A stretch of DNA of 35,249 nt from Caldithrix sp. (GTDB taxonomy: Bacteria; KSB1; UBA2214; DYKH01), in contig DYKH01000051.1 of NCBI GenBank assembly GCA_020722685.1, positions 1 through 35,249 of the forward strand, written 5' to 3'. The notes under the pieces are model-generated. The model had not been told where the DNA came from. It did not search any database and saw only the letters and a program-made list of their open reading frames with translations. Positions within the stretch are counted from its first letter, which is position 1. Each line of letters begins with the position of its first letter. The translations under genes and the position numbers were made by a program. This document shows positions 1 through 7,672 of the stretch, piece by piece.

Positions 1-779
1 ACTTTGCTGTTGAGCAGTTCGCCGGCAGTCCCGTCTCCCCGGTTCAACTTTTGGGCAATTTGAGTGATTTCGGTGGACAGCTCGGAAAAACGCGCAAGTG
101 CCCGATTGAGATTCTGCATGGTGGTGGTGCTTTCCGTCGAAAACCTGTCGATGCTGTGCTCGGTGTTGTCGGCAAACTGGCGTAACTTTTTCGCAGCTTC
201 GCCGATTTCGACTACCTGCCTATTATAGGAATCTATATCCACCTTATCGATTTTGTCTACCATCTTGCGCACCACTGTGTGCGAATTCGAGACGATTTCG
301 GTGATTTGCTGCACAGCCTGATCAAAGCTTCCTTCGTCTATTTTGCTTTTGATAGCGGTCAAAATACTTTTGGCGATGATCACGATATCTTTGTTTTCGC
401 CATGCAAAATTCCCAGCGGCTTTAAAACCTCCGCAGAGGTACCCGGCGTGATGGTGATTGCTTTCTCGCCTATGAAATTCATGGTATTGATCTCGATTTT
501 AGAGTCGATGGGAATGTGGAAACGGCGCTTGATGTCCACGCGAACCAAAATGCCGTCGCTCTCGAACTTGACGTCTTTGGTCCAGCCGATTCGGTAGCCG
601 CGCATAAAAACGGACGAGTGATCCTTCAAACCGACAACGTCCGGGAACTTGAAGTAGACCTTGTATTCCTTTGTTGATAGAATTCTTTCGCCCGAAAGCC
701 AGAGAACGCTGCCGAAAAAGAGCACAAAGCTGAAGAATATGATCACCCCGGATATATAGCTTGCTTTTTTATAATTCAT
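1..779 (-). CDS. mlaD: MlaD-like MCE-domain lipid-binding protein (3' end outside window)
   Basis: Periplasmic substrate-binding component of an Mla-type ABC phospholipid transporter. It would be anchored in the inner membrane and pass lipid between MlaE and the outer membrane. The reading frame runs from an ATG at 779 through the window edge (259 codons visible, no stop). Residues about 8-30 form one N-terminal membrane segment. Residues about 38-115 form the MCE domain, with the typical pattern of a G-rich strand (VVGLKDHSSVFMRG) followed by an IGEKAITITPG-like end. The remainder is long, helical and polar, as in MCE proteins with extended C-terminal helices. The start codon lies inside the end of the upstream ATPase gene (11-bp overlap), so the two are probably translationally coupled. 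The symbol is by family and operon context; other MCE systems (Mce, Yeb, Pqi) share the domain. Confidence 0.85.
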   Translation of the reverse strand, partial: MNYKKASYISGVIIFFSFVLFFGSVLWLSGERILSTKEYKVYFKFPDVVGLKDHSSVFMRGYRIGWTKDVKFESDGILVRVDIKRRFHIPIDSKIEINTMNFIGEKAITITPGTSAEVLKPLGILHGENKDIVIIAKSILTAIKSKIDEGSFDQAVQQITEIVSNSHTVVRKMVDKIDKVDIDSYNRQVVEIGEAAKKLRQFADNTEHSIDRFSTESTTTMQNLNRALARFSELSTEITQIAQKLNRGDGTAGELLNSK

Positions 780-1500
780 AATCTCCTCGCATATCATAAA
801 GATCTTGCAATGTCTCGTTGGAAATATGGTTGCTGGTGCCGACGGAGACAATGGCGCCGTCCTTGAGTAAAGCAACCCGATCAGAGACCTGCTGCATCAA
901 GTGAATGTCATGGGTGACAATGACGGAGGTCACAGCAATTTCCGTCTTGAGCATCTTGATGAGTTCGCTGACCTTTTCGGCGTTTGCTTTGTCCAGGCCG
1001 GTGGTCGGCTCATCGTAAAATATGTAGCGAGGCTTCTTAATCATCGCCCTGGCAATGGCCACACGTTTTTTCATGCCGCCGCTCAGCTCTTCGGGAAATT
1101 TGTTCAGGACGTCTTTCTCCAAGCCAACGAACTGGATTGCATCCAGAACTTGCTTTTTGATCACCTCCTTTGACTGATGTTTGTGCATTTTCAGGAACAG
1201 GCTGAGGTTTTCGTGCACGTCAAGAAAATCAAAGAGAGCGCTGTTCTGAAAAACAAAGGCTATTTGTTCTTGGAATTTCGCCAGTCCTCTTTTACCAAGA
1301 TTGGAGATTTCTAATCCATCGTAGTTGATTGTCCCGGAATCGGGCTCTAATAACCGAATCATAGTTTTTATAAAAACGGTCTTTCCCTGTCCACTGGGCC
1401 CAAGAATGACCAGTGTTTCATTGTCATAAACCTCCAGATCGATTCCCTTCAGCACCATCGAGCCGTTGAAGCCCTTGTAAAGATTACGCACGGTAATCAT
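769..1500 (-). CDS. mlaF: MlaF-like ABC transporter ATP-binding protein
   Basis: Cytoplasmic ATPase that powers phospholipid transport through MlaE. The 243-residue length is normal for the family. Motifs seen in order: Walker A GPSGQGKT (about 34-41), a Q-loop region with AFVFQNSALFD, signature LSGGMKKR, Walker B YIFYDEPTTGLD, and switch His in VIVTHD. The LSGGM signature with a following KKR is typical of the MlaF/TtgA subgroup. It starts with ATG at 1500, overlapping the end of the permease gene by 4 bp (ATGA). It is followed by an overlapping MCE gene, so the three genes form one coupled unit. Regulation is probably from the TetR-type gene at the head of the operon. Confidence 0.9.
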   Translation of the reverse strand: MITVRNLYKGFNGSMVLKGIDLEVYDNETLVILGPSGQGKTVFIKTMIRLLEPDSGTINYDGLEISNLGKRGLAKFQEQIAFVFQNSALFDFLDVHENLSLFLKMHKHQSKEVIKKQVLDAIQFVGLEKDVLNKFPEELSGGMKKRVAIARAMIKKPRYIFYDEPTTGLDKANAEKVSELIKMLKTEIAVTSVIVTHDIHLMQQVSDRVALLKDGAIVSVGTSNHISNETLQDLYDMRGDYEL

Positions 1501-2276
1501 AGGAAAAGCTTTCCCAAGTAATAGTCAAAGATCACAATAAGAACGGCCGATACGACGACAGCCTGGGTAGAGGAATCGCCGACTCCACGCGCGCCTCCGG
1601 TGGTCTTCATGCCAAAATAGCTTCCCATGAGGGTGATAAGGAATCCATATACTGCCGGTTTGATAAAATTGCCAAAATAAAGCTCGAATATCTTGAAATC
1701 CATTTCCATGCCGCTGACGAATTCTTGTGTTGATATCCAATCGGTAACCACCACCGAGACAAAGAAGGAGCTAAATATGGCCAAAAAATTGGCAAAAATC
1801 GTTATGACCGGCAGCATAAGGAAGCCTGCCAGCACCCGCGGAAGAACTAAAAAGCCGACCGGATCCAGCGACAAGGTCGTCAGAGCCTCGATTTGTTCGG
1901 ATATTTTCATGCTGCCGATTTCCGCAGCCAAAGAGGCCCCCAATTTGCCGGCAAGAACGAGTGAAAGCACGATGGGACACAACTCGATGACCGTGCTCTT
2001 GAAGATGACACTTACCGTCAAAGAGCGCGGGAGCAGGTCGGATGATTGGTAGGCCCCTTGAACCGTCGCGCCCAGGCCAATGAATATAGAGATGACTGCC
2101 GCAATGGGCAGGGTATTGACGGAAAAAATGTACAATTGTTCAATAAGCTGACGCCAGTAAAACCCAATGCGTGGGAGCGATTTCAGCACGTTGGCAAAGA
2201 GTGTGGCAATTTCATAGACGGTGGTAAAAAAGGAGATCGATTTTTGGCCCAACTTTTCTATGAGGGGTGTTTTCAT
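1497..2276 (-). CDS. mlaE: MlaE-like ABC transporter permease
   Basis: Inner-membrane permease of the Mla-type phospholipid transporter, 259 residues, the usual size. About five hydrophobic segments are visible. Family hallmarks include the LVLAGKLGASLAAEIGSM stretch (about residues 105-122), which contacts the ATPase, the following EQIEAL turn and the LDPVGFLVLPRVLAG segment. The C-terminal GVGDSSTQAVV stretch is also typical. It ends overlapping mlaF by 4 bp. It begins 42 nt after the stop of the DUF3943 gene on the same strand, which supports co-transcription. Shine-Dalgarno match before the ATG is weak. I see no missing motif. Confidence 0.9.
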   Translation of the reverse strand: MKTPLIEKLGQKSISFFTTVYEIATLFANVLKSLPRIGFYWRQLIEQLYIFSVNTLPIAAVISIFIGLGATVQGAYQSSDLLPRSLTVSVIFKSTVIELCPIVLSLVLAGKLGASLAAEIGSMKISEQIEALTTLSLDPVGFLVLPRVLAGFLMLPVITIFANFLAIFSSFFVSVVVTDWISTQEFVSGMEMDFKIFELYFGNFIKPAVYGFLITLMGSYFGMKTTGGARGVGDSSTQAVVVSAVLIVIFDYYLGKLFL

Positions 2277-2318
2277 GTTTTCAGTCAGTTAATCTGTGAC
2301 GGCAATGGCCAGAATGAT

Positions 2319-3410
2319 TTAAAGATTCCTTGCAATGGCGAATGGCAACAACCATAGTTGTATACCGGCAATTGCTTCTTTTTGCCGGTTGATAAGTAAG
2401 AAAAATCCGGGCGAAAATTCACCGATTCTAATCATACCGGGATAAATATTCAAACGAATCATATTGTCTTTCTTTCCGGCGTAGATCAATGAGGCTAACA
2501 GCGAACCGTTACGATCATAAAACACGCCCGCCGTCAGCGCCAGGTTTGCGGTCAGAGAGCGCAGGTGGCTATCGTCCTTGCCTTTAACACCGACTAACTC
2601 CTTTGCCGTCAACCCGGCGCCGAAGGAGATGGCGTCACCATTGGGTCTTGCATAGGAGAAGCCCAGCTCGCCATGCGTTCCATAATAGTAAAAAAGACTC
2701 CAGCGGCTGGTGTTGGGAATTCGCAGCTTCATGGCAAAATTCTGCCCGTTATTTTGAATGGTCTTGTCCCATGGATTGAACGCGAGCTGATAGGACCAAT
2801 CCGCCATGTGCATGGTGTTGGCAAAGAACTTGGCCACGGCATCGAAATTGAAGAGAACGATGCTCAATGGATCAAAAAGGTAGAGATCAGCTATTGGGTC
2901 CACATTGTAGCCGCGAAAGCTGCCGTTTTCCACGACCTCATTCAATGCATGATAAACGGCAATGGTCGCAACCGAGAACAGCTTGGCCTGCGGAAAGCCA
3001 TGGTACCGATACCAGTCCACCATCATCCGATAGCTCATGCCGCCGCCAATCAAGTGTTGGGTATAATTGGGCCAGTAGTTAGCCTGCGTGTTGTCAACGC
3101 TTACGGGGACTATCTCCGAAAGCACAAAATCCTTCCATCCATAAGCTCGAATGGCCGGCAGCGGATTTTTTACGTTTTCCCAGACGTTGCGAAATCCGGT
3201 CTTGTAATCCACGTCTAAGGGAGTGTTCGGGCGATTTTCGATTTGCATGATGCCATAGCCGCCATGCAGGATGAGGGATAGCGGATGTATCAGCGATTCG
3301 CTGCCGTAATTCTTGCCGCCATAGAAATAGCAGTTGTTTTTTTGTGCATGAACATTTGTTGTTGCGTGAAACGCGAACAGAATACAGATAATAAGCCGAA
3401 ATTGTTTCAT
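2319..3410 (-). CDS. DUF3943-like exported protein in the Mla operon
   Basis: A 363-residue protein of unknown function. A signal peptide is clear: charged start, hydrophobic core about residues 5-16, and likely cleavage after AHA/VHAQ near residue 22. The middle (about 115-190) carries a conserved-looking block with NYWPNYTQHLIGGGMSYRMM and a WYRYHGFPQ motif, then NVDPIADLYLFDPLSIVLF. From memory this resembles DUF3943. The C-terminal half alternates polar and hydrophobic residues and ends in an aromatic-rich strand pattern, which would suit an outer-membrane or periplasmic beta protein (inference). It lies between tetR and mlaE on the same strand, 42 nt before mlaE, so it is a candidate accessory or outer-membrane partner of this lipid transporter. 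Family assignment was not checked by search. Confidence 0.7.
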   Translation of the reverse strand: MKQFRLIICILFAFHATTNVHAQKNNCYFYGGKNYGSESLIHPLSLILHGGYGIMQIENRPNTPLDVDYKTGFRNVWENVKNPLPAIRAYGWKDFVLSEIVPVSVDNTQANYWPNYTQHLIGGGMSYRMMVDWYRYHGFPQAKLFSVATIAVYHALNEVVENGSFRGYNVDPIADLYLFDPLSIVLFNFDAVAKFFANTMHMADWSYQLAFNPWDKTIQNNGQNFAMKLRIPNTSRWSLFYYYGTHGELGFSYARPNGDAISFGAGLTAKELVGVKGKDDSHLRSLTANLALTAGVFYDRNGSLLASLIYAGKKDNMIRLNIYPGMIRIGEFSPGFFLLINRQKEAIAGIQLWLLPFAIARNL

Positions 3411-3568
3411 TTACTGATATAGAACGCCTGATGCTGATTTGCCGTTGTTGCTACTAAACTCTGATACCGTGAACACCGAAAGAAAGGGCTTGCTTTCGCG
3501 CCAACTCTGTGCGCCGCACATTCACAATTGCTGGAGCCTTTCAGTTCGAACCTAACCCTTTGTCCGCA

Positions 3569-4192
3569 TCAGGATGGCCGCGAGCTAATGCCGTACAAGA
3601 GCAAATCGATAATACTGTCTTTCCGGTCGCCCAAGAATTTTTGCTCGTCTTCGACGCGAAAATCCAGCATTGTCTGGGCAATCGGCTTGCCGATAAAGTA
3701 TATCAAGTTCATCCCGATGATACTGATGAACACCTGCAACGGATCGATCTTGCGAAAGGCTTTCTCGGAGATCGCTTCTTCGATCAAGCCCAACAGCTTG
3801 GGGAAGAGCAGCTCAGTGTCTTTCTTGATGGCCTCCATGGCCAGTTGGATGTCTTTGGAATCGCCGGCGAGCGCATCCAAGACTATTTTGGCAAAATTAG
3901 GATTCTGGGCCAATACCTCGAAATGGGTGGTGACGAATTGGCTGATTTTCTCCACAGCGTTTTTATTTGTCGAGGACCCTTGGTTAAGGTTGTGAAGGAT
4001 TTGCTCGGTGGTTGTGCGCAAAATTCTTTGCAGCACTTCTTGGAAAAGATTGTCCTTGCTGGTATAGTAGTAGTAGAGCATCGCCTTGTTGATCTCTGCC
4101 TTGGCGGCGATCTCCTCCATATGCGTACCGTATTTTCCCTTTTCGGCAAAGACCTCAATTGCAGCCGAGATGATCTTGTCTCTACTGTCCAT
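3569..4192 (-). CDS. TetR/AcrR-family transcriptional regulator
   Basis: DNA-binding repressor, 207 residues from the ATG at 4192. The N-terminal helix-turn-helix covers about residues 7-50: RDKIISAAIEVFAEKG, then THMEEIAAKAEINKAMLYYYYTSKDNLF, an excellent TetR signature. The rest is a helical ligand-binding domain with a DUF-like TetR_C look; the ligand is unknown. An upstream ATG at 4237 would add 15 atypical residues, whereas 4192 is preceded by AAGAAGGA and starts right at the conserved region. It heads the DUF3943-mlaEFD genes (158 nt to the next gene). Two overlapping palindromes 67-98 nt upstream of its start are the likely autoregulatory operator. A role in sensing envelope lipids or hydrophobic compounds is inference from the neighbours. 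Confidence 0.92.
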   Translation of the reverse strand: MDSRDKIISAAIEVFAEKGKYGTHMEEIAAKAEINKAMLYYYYTSKDNLFQEVLQRILRTTTEQILHNLNQGSSTNKNAVEKISQFVTTHFEVLAQNPNFAKIVLDALAGDSKDIQLAMEAIKKDTELLFPKLLGLIEEAISEKAFRKIDPLQVFISIIGMNLIYFIGKPIAQTMLDFRVEDEQKFLGDRKDSIIDLLLYGISSRPS

Positions 4193-4258
4193 GCATCCTT
4201 CTTTACGTGTGGCGACCCAATCGTGCCCAGACCCCAACGAATCAGTTTATCTGCCTCG

Positions 4259-4290
4259 TTAAACTTGACCGTTTAACGAAACCGTCAAAT
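4259..4290. promoter_or_regulatory. Probable TetR operator: two overlapping inverted repeats
   Basis: Repeat 1 is perfect: CGTTAAAC (4259-4266), 6-nt spacer, GTTTAACG (4273-4280). Repeat 2 overlaps it: TTGACCGTTT (4267-4276), 4-nt spacer, AAACCGTCAA (4281-4290), with one mismatch. The pair sits 67 nt upstream of the TetR start codon and there is no gene on the other side for about 750 bp, so autoregulation of tetR and the downstream DUF3943-mla genes is the simplest reading. The minus-strand TTGACG at 4290-4285 could be a -35 element inside the operator, but I do not see a convincing -10 at 17 nt. Confidence 0.65.
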
Positions 4291-5047
4291 GATAGCTAAA
4301 ATTTTCCGCCTTTCCAAGAAGAAATTTGTTTCATTCGGCAATTTTAGTTTTTATCTTTAGTTGAAAAGTGGATTTTGTAAGTGATCACAGGGTCATAATT
4401 CCCAAGCCGAGCTTGCTGGATTCATTTGTCAGTTCGTAACCCCGCGGGCGTTGCGAGATGGAAACCACCTCACGCAAGGCTCGCAATGAACGCAGAGGGA
4501 GAGAACCTAAGGCGGTTGGTGACGCCAGACCAAATATCCCTGAACACAGCTTGCAATGAACAGTCGCCGTTCAAATCCTAAAGAATGGCTGGAGGAGTCG
4601 TGGCACCCACAACAGCCGCAGGAAAAGAGCTTTGCGGGCATGGCGTGCCCTGCGTGATAAACTTGCTCCTATGGTCGTTTACACAGTGATTGATTACGAA
4701 AATAGAATGTGCACGAAATCGTTTGAACGACAAGAGAGACAAAACTTTTAATGATTTTCTCTTTAATCATTTCGACATTTTGTCAGGCCGACCAATTTAG
4801 ACTCCTGTGATCGCTTACTGGATTTTTCGTCTCTCGTTTCCCTCAGACGAACTTTGTAACACCGTCAGAGGCGCAAGATATTCAATAATCGACGTCTTTG
4901 TCAACAATCTTTGCCACAAGACTTTCATTCTCTGCAATTGGCCGGTTTGGGAACGTCTTTGTCGGTGGCCTGTTCGTCTATCGGGCCGTTTCCTTCCTCC
5001 GGCTGGTCGCAGTGACTTATGTGCGCGCAATAGTGAGGAATTGGCCT
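4291..5047. other. Non-coding stretch between tetR and the GH5 gene
   Basis: No credible gene is seen in about 750 bp on either strand; the ORFs here have no family features. The first 100 nt are AT-rich and contain an 8-bp inverted repeat (CTAAAATT 4298-4305 / AATTTTAG 4340-4347). A REP-like inverted pair TTGCGAG (4451-4457) / CTCGCAA (4480-4486) lies in a GC-richer part. AATGATT (4750-4756) and AATCATT (4765-4771) form a small hairpin. The region may hold the promoter of the GH5 gene, but no confident box pair is visible. Confidence 0.5.
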
Positions 5048-6115
5048 ATGCTTTTAAGGAATTTTTCTTTTATCGTTTTAATTTCTTTTCTCCTCGGTAC
5101 CATGGGCTGCGCTAAGGAAAAGAATCCGGTGAAACAGGATGAATATCCGTTTGCTCCGCCCTCCACGACTCCGCTCGATCCATTTGCGCAAAATCAGTTG
5201 CTCGGCGGAGGCGTCAATCTGGGCAATGCACTGGAAGCCCCAGTAGAAGGCGAGTGGGGCGTGATTCTGGAGGAAAGGTATTTCCAGCTCATCAAGGACG
5301 CCGGATTCAAATCGGTGCGCATTCCCACTCGCTGGTCGGCCCATGCGAAGATGACGGCGCCCTATACAATTGATGCGACCTTCTTTGAAAGACTGGATTG
5401 GGCTGTTGCGCAAGCGCTGTCCAGAGGTCTTGCCGTTGTGCTGAACATTCACCATTATGAAGAGCTCATCTCCAGTCCTTCCCAGCACAAGGATCGCTTC
5501 TTGGCAATTTGGAAGCAGCTTGCTACGCACTACAAAAACTATCCCGATCAGCTCTTCTTTGAGCTGCTCAACGAACCCAACGGTAACTTGTCCGCCGGCA
5601 TTTGGAACGCCTACTTAAAGGAAGCAATCAGTGTCATCCGCCAAAGCAATCCTTTTAGGATGATCATTGTCGGGCCGGTCAGTTGGAATGCCATTAGTGC
5701 GCTTTCCAGCTTGCAGTTGCCGGAAGAGGATCGGAGCATCATCGTCACCGTCCACTACTACAATCCATTTCAATTCACCCATCAGGGAGCGGAATGGGTT
5801 TCCGGCAGCGATGCCTGGCTGGGAACCAAGTGGACCAGCACCAACGCGGAGAAGGCGCTCATCACCGGCGAGTTGAACCAAGCGAAGGCTTGGGGTGAGC
5901 AACACAATCGGCCCATCTTCGTTGGTGAGTTTGGCGCTTACAGCAAAGCGGATATGGCTTCACGCGCCTTGTGGACGGCCTTTGTCGCTCGACAAGCGGA
6001 AAGCAGAAATATGAGCTGGGCTTATTGGGAGTTTTGCGCCGGCTTTGGCGTTTATGATCGAGATCAGAACGATTGGAATTATCCGCTGCTCAGGGCGTTG
6101 ATTCCGAACCTGTAA
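5048..6115 (+). CDS. Secreted glycoside hydrolase family 5 (cellulase-like endoglycosidase)
   Basis: Retaining beta-glycosidase of the GH5 (cellulase) family, 355 residues from the ATG at 5048. This start is preceded by GAGGAA with a 7-nt spacer and gives an N-terminal export signal (hydrophobic residues about 5-17) ending in GTMGC, a weak lipoprotein-type cleavage site. The upstream in-frame ATG at 4898 would bury that signal. Catalytic features: the LGGGVNLGNALEAP opening typical of GH5, the SVRIPTRWSAH strand, acid/base Glu176 in FELLNEPNG, His236-Tyr237 in VTVHYYNPF, and nucleophile Glu294 in VGEFGAYS, with a final WAYWEF tryptophan strand. Substrate is probably a beta-1,4-glucan or related hemicellulose, exact subfamily unknown. 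It is followed after about 110 nt by the xanthine dehydrogenase genes, with no obvious functional link. Confidence 0.9.
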   Translation: MLLRNFSFIVLISFLLGTMGCAKEKNPVKQDEYPFAPPSTTPLDPFAQNQLLGGGVNLGNALEAPVEGEWGVILEERYFQLIKDAGFKSVRIPTRWSAHAKMTAPYTIDATFFERLDWAVAQALSRGLAVVLNIHHYEELISSPSQHKDRFLAIWKQLATHYKNYPDQLFFELLNEPNGNLSAGIWNAYLKEAISVIRQSNPFRMIIVGPVSWNAISALSSLQLPEEDRSIIVTVHYYNPFQFTHQGAEWVSGSDAWLGTKWTSTNAEKALITGELNQAKAWGEQHNRPIFVGEFGAYSKADMASRALWTAFVARQAESRNMSWAYWEFCAGFGVYDRDQNDWNYPLLRALIPNL

Positions 6116-6226
6116 TAAGGATCCGAAAGTTGGCAATACAACCAACGCCGCTACTGAAGATATTCCATCCGCAAACAGGCAGTTATGCGAATACTGGATG
6201 AACGATCCAAGCAAGGAGACTGCCAG

Positions 6227-7672
6227 ATGACGCTGGAAAAACCAATCCGTTTCATCCTCAATGATGCCGAGGTCAGCACTAAGCTGCCTGTTGGAATGGT
6301 GACGTTGGATTTTTTGCGCCTTCATCAGAGACTGACTGGTACAAAAGAGGGTTGTCGGGAGGGCGACTGCGGCGCTTGTTTAGTCCTGCTGGGTGAATTG
6401 GACGTCGATGCAATGCGCTACCACCCGGTAAATTCCTGTCTGCTGCCCGTGGGCGAATTGGCCGGCAAACACTTAATGACGATCGAAGGGCTGAACCAGA
6501 AGGATCTAAACGTCATCCAGCAAGCCATTGTCGACGAAGGCGCTACTCAATGCGGCTATTGCACTCCTGGCATCGTTGTAGCGCTGACCGGGTTTTTGCT
6601 CAATGCGCAAACTTTGGAGGAAAAAGAGGCCATTGCTGCCCTGGACGGTAACCTCTGCCGTTGCACGGGCTACCAATCTATCAAACGGGCGGCGCGATTG
6701 GTTTGCCGGAAATTGAGCGAGCAACTTTTGCCCCTCGAGAACGATTGCGATCGGCGGCTAAGACGGCTTGTGGAACTGAAAATCTTGCCGTCATACTTGC
6801 TGAGCATTCCTGATCGTCTGCGACAACTCAGGCCCGCGCCAGGAGACTCGCCTTCCGCTTCCTCCCGCCCGCCCGTCATCGTCGCCGGCGGTACGGACCT
6901 GTTTGTGCAAAGACCTGAGGAGATGCGAGAAGCCAATCTTGACTTGCTTTCAGCTCGACAGGACTTGAAAGGGATTCGAATCGATGGCAATCGCTGTCAC
7001 ATTGGTGCGGCAACGTCCGTCGAGGAAATGAAAAACTCACCGCTGTTGCAAGAGTTGTTTCCAAGACTCGGCGATTACTTTAAGCTCATCTCATCGACAC
7101 CGATCCGCAACCGGGCCACCGTGGGCGGAAATATCGTTAACGCCTCGCCCATCGGCGACCTCACTATTTTCTTTTTGGCTCTCGACGCAACAATAACTCT
7201 ACTTGATGGCCATCAGCGCCGCGAGCTTCCCCTAAGGTCTTTTTTCCAAGGCTACAAATTGCTGGACAAAGCAGAAAACGAGCTGCTGGCGGAAATCAGC
7301 TTTCCCTTGTTGAAAAAAAGCTTTGTTTTCAATTTTGAAAAGGTTTGCAAGCGCTTGCATTTGGACATTGCCAGCGTCAATTCTGCCATGCAGCTCCAAT
7401 TGGAAAATGGCCGCATCCGACGAGCACACCTTTCCGCAGGTGGGGTTGCGCCCATACCCTTATATCTTTCGCGAACGGCTGAGTTTCTGGTCGGAAAAGA
7501 AATCAATCTGCACACGGCAACAGAGGCGGCCGCCATTGCCCAAACGGAGATTTCCCCGATCAGCGATGTGCGAGGCTCCGCGCGCTACAAACGACTCTTG
7601 TTGCGCCAACTGATTATCAGCCACTTTTCCGCCTGCTTTCCCCAACAAATGAATGAGGAGGTACGGCGATGA
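6227..7672 (+). CDS. xdhA: Xanthine dehydrogenase small subunit (2Fe-2S and FAD domains)
   Basis: Electron-transfer subunit of a molybdenum hydroxylase, 481 residues. ATG 6227 is preferred over 6185 because AAGGAG lies 8 nt upstream. Domains: plant-ferredoxin-type 2Fe-2S cluster with Cys43, Cys48, Cys51 and Cys71; second helical 2Fe-2S domain with Cys109, Cys112 (QCGYCTPG) and Cys144, Cys146 (LCRCTGY); FAD-binding domain from about residue 210 with VIVAGGTDLFVQ and the strong RNRATVGGNIVNASPIGD flavin loop; C-terminal CO-dehydrogenase-flavoprotein-like domain. This order matches bacterial XdhA, in which FeS and FAD domains are fused. It overlaps xdhB by 4 bp (ATGA), so the two subunits are translationally coupled. 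No XdhC-type cofactor-insertion gene lies nearby. Confidence 0.93.
   Translation: MTLEKPIRFILNDAEVSTKLPVGMVTLDFLRLHQRLTGTKEGCREGDCGACLVLLGELDVDAMRYHPVNSCLLPVGELAGKHLMTIEGLNQKDLNVIQQAIVDEGATQCGYCTPGIVVALTGFLLNAQTLEEKEAIAALDGNLCRCTGYQSIKRAARLVCRKLSEQLLPLENDCDRRLRRLVELKILPSYLLSIPDRLRQLRPAPGDSPSASSRPPVIVAGGTDLFVQRPEEMREANLDLLSARQDLKGIRIDGNRCHIGAATSVEEMKNSPLLQELFPRLGDYFKLISSTPIRNRATVGGNIVNASPIGDLTIFFLALDATITLLDGHQRRELPLRSFFQGYKLLDKAENELLAEISFPLLKKSFVFNFEKVCKRLHLDIASVNSAMQLQLENGRIRRAHLSAGGVAPIPLYLSRTAEFLVGKEINLHTATEAAAIAQTEISPISDVRGSARYKRLLLRQLIISHFSACFPQQMNEEVRR

Noticed and set aside
3509..4276. Long plus-strand frame of 255 codons opposite the TetR gene
   Set aside because: It is the complement of a clear TetR reading frame with full helix-turn-helix signature; no family features of its own.
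4807..5115. A 102-codon frame just ahead of the GH5 gene
   Set aside because: It overlaps the well-supported GH5 signal region in another frame and has no domain or ribosome site.
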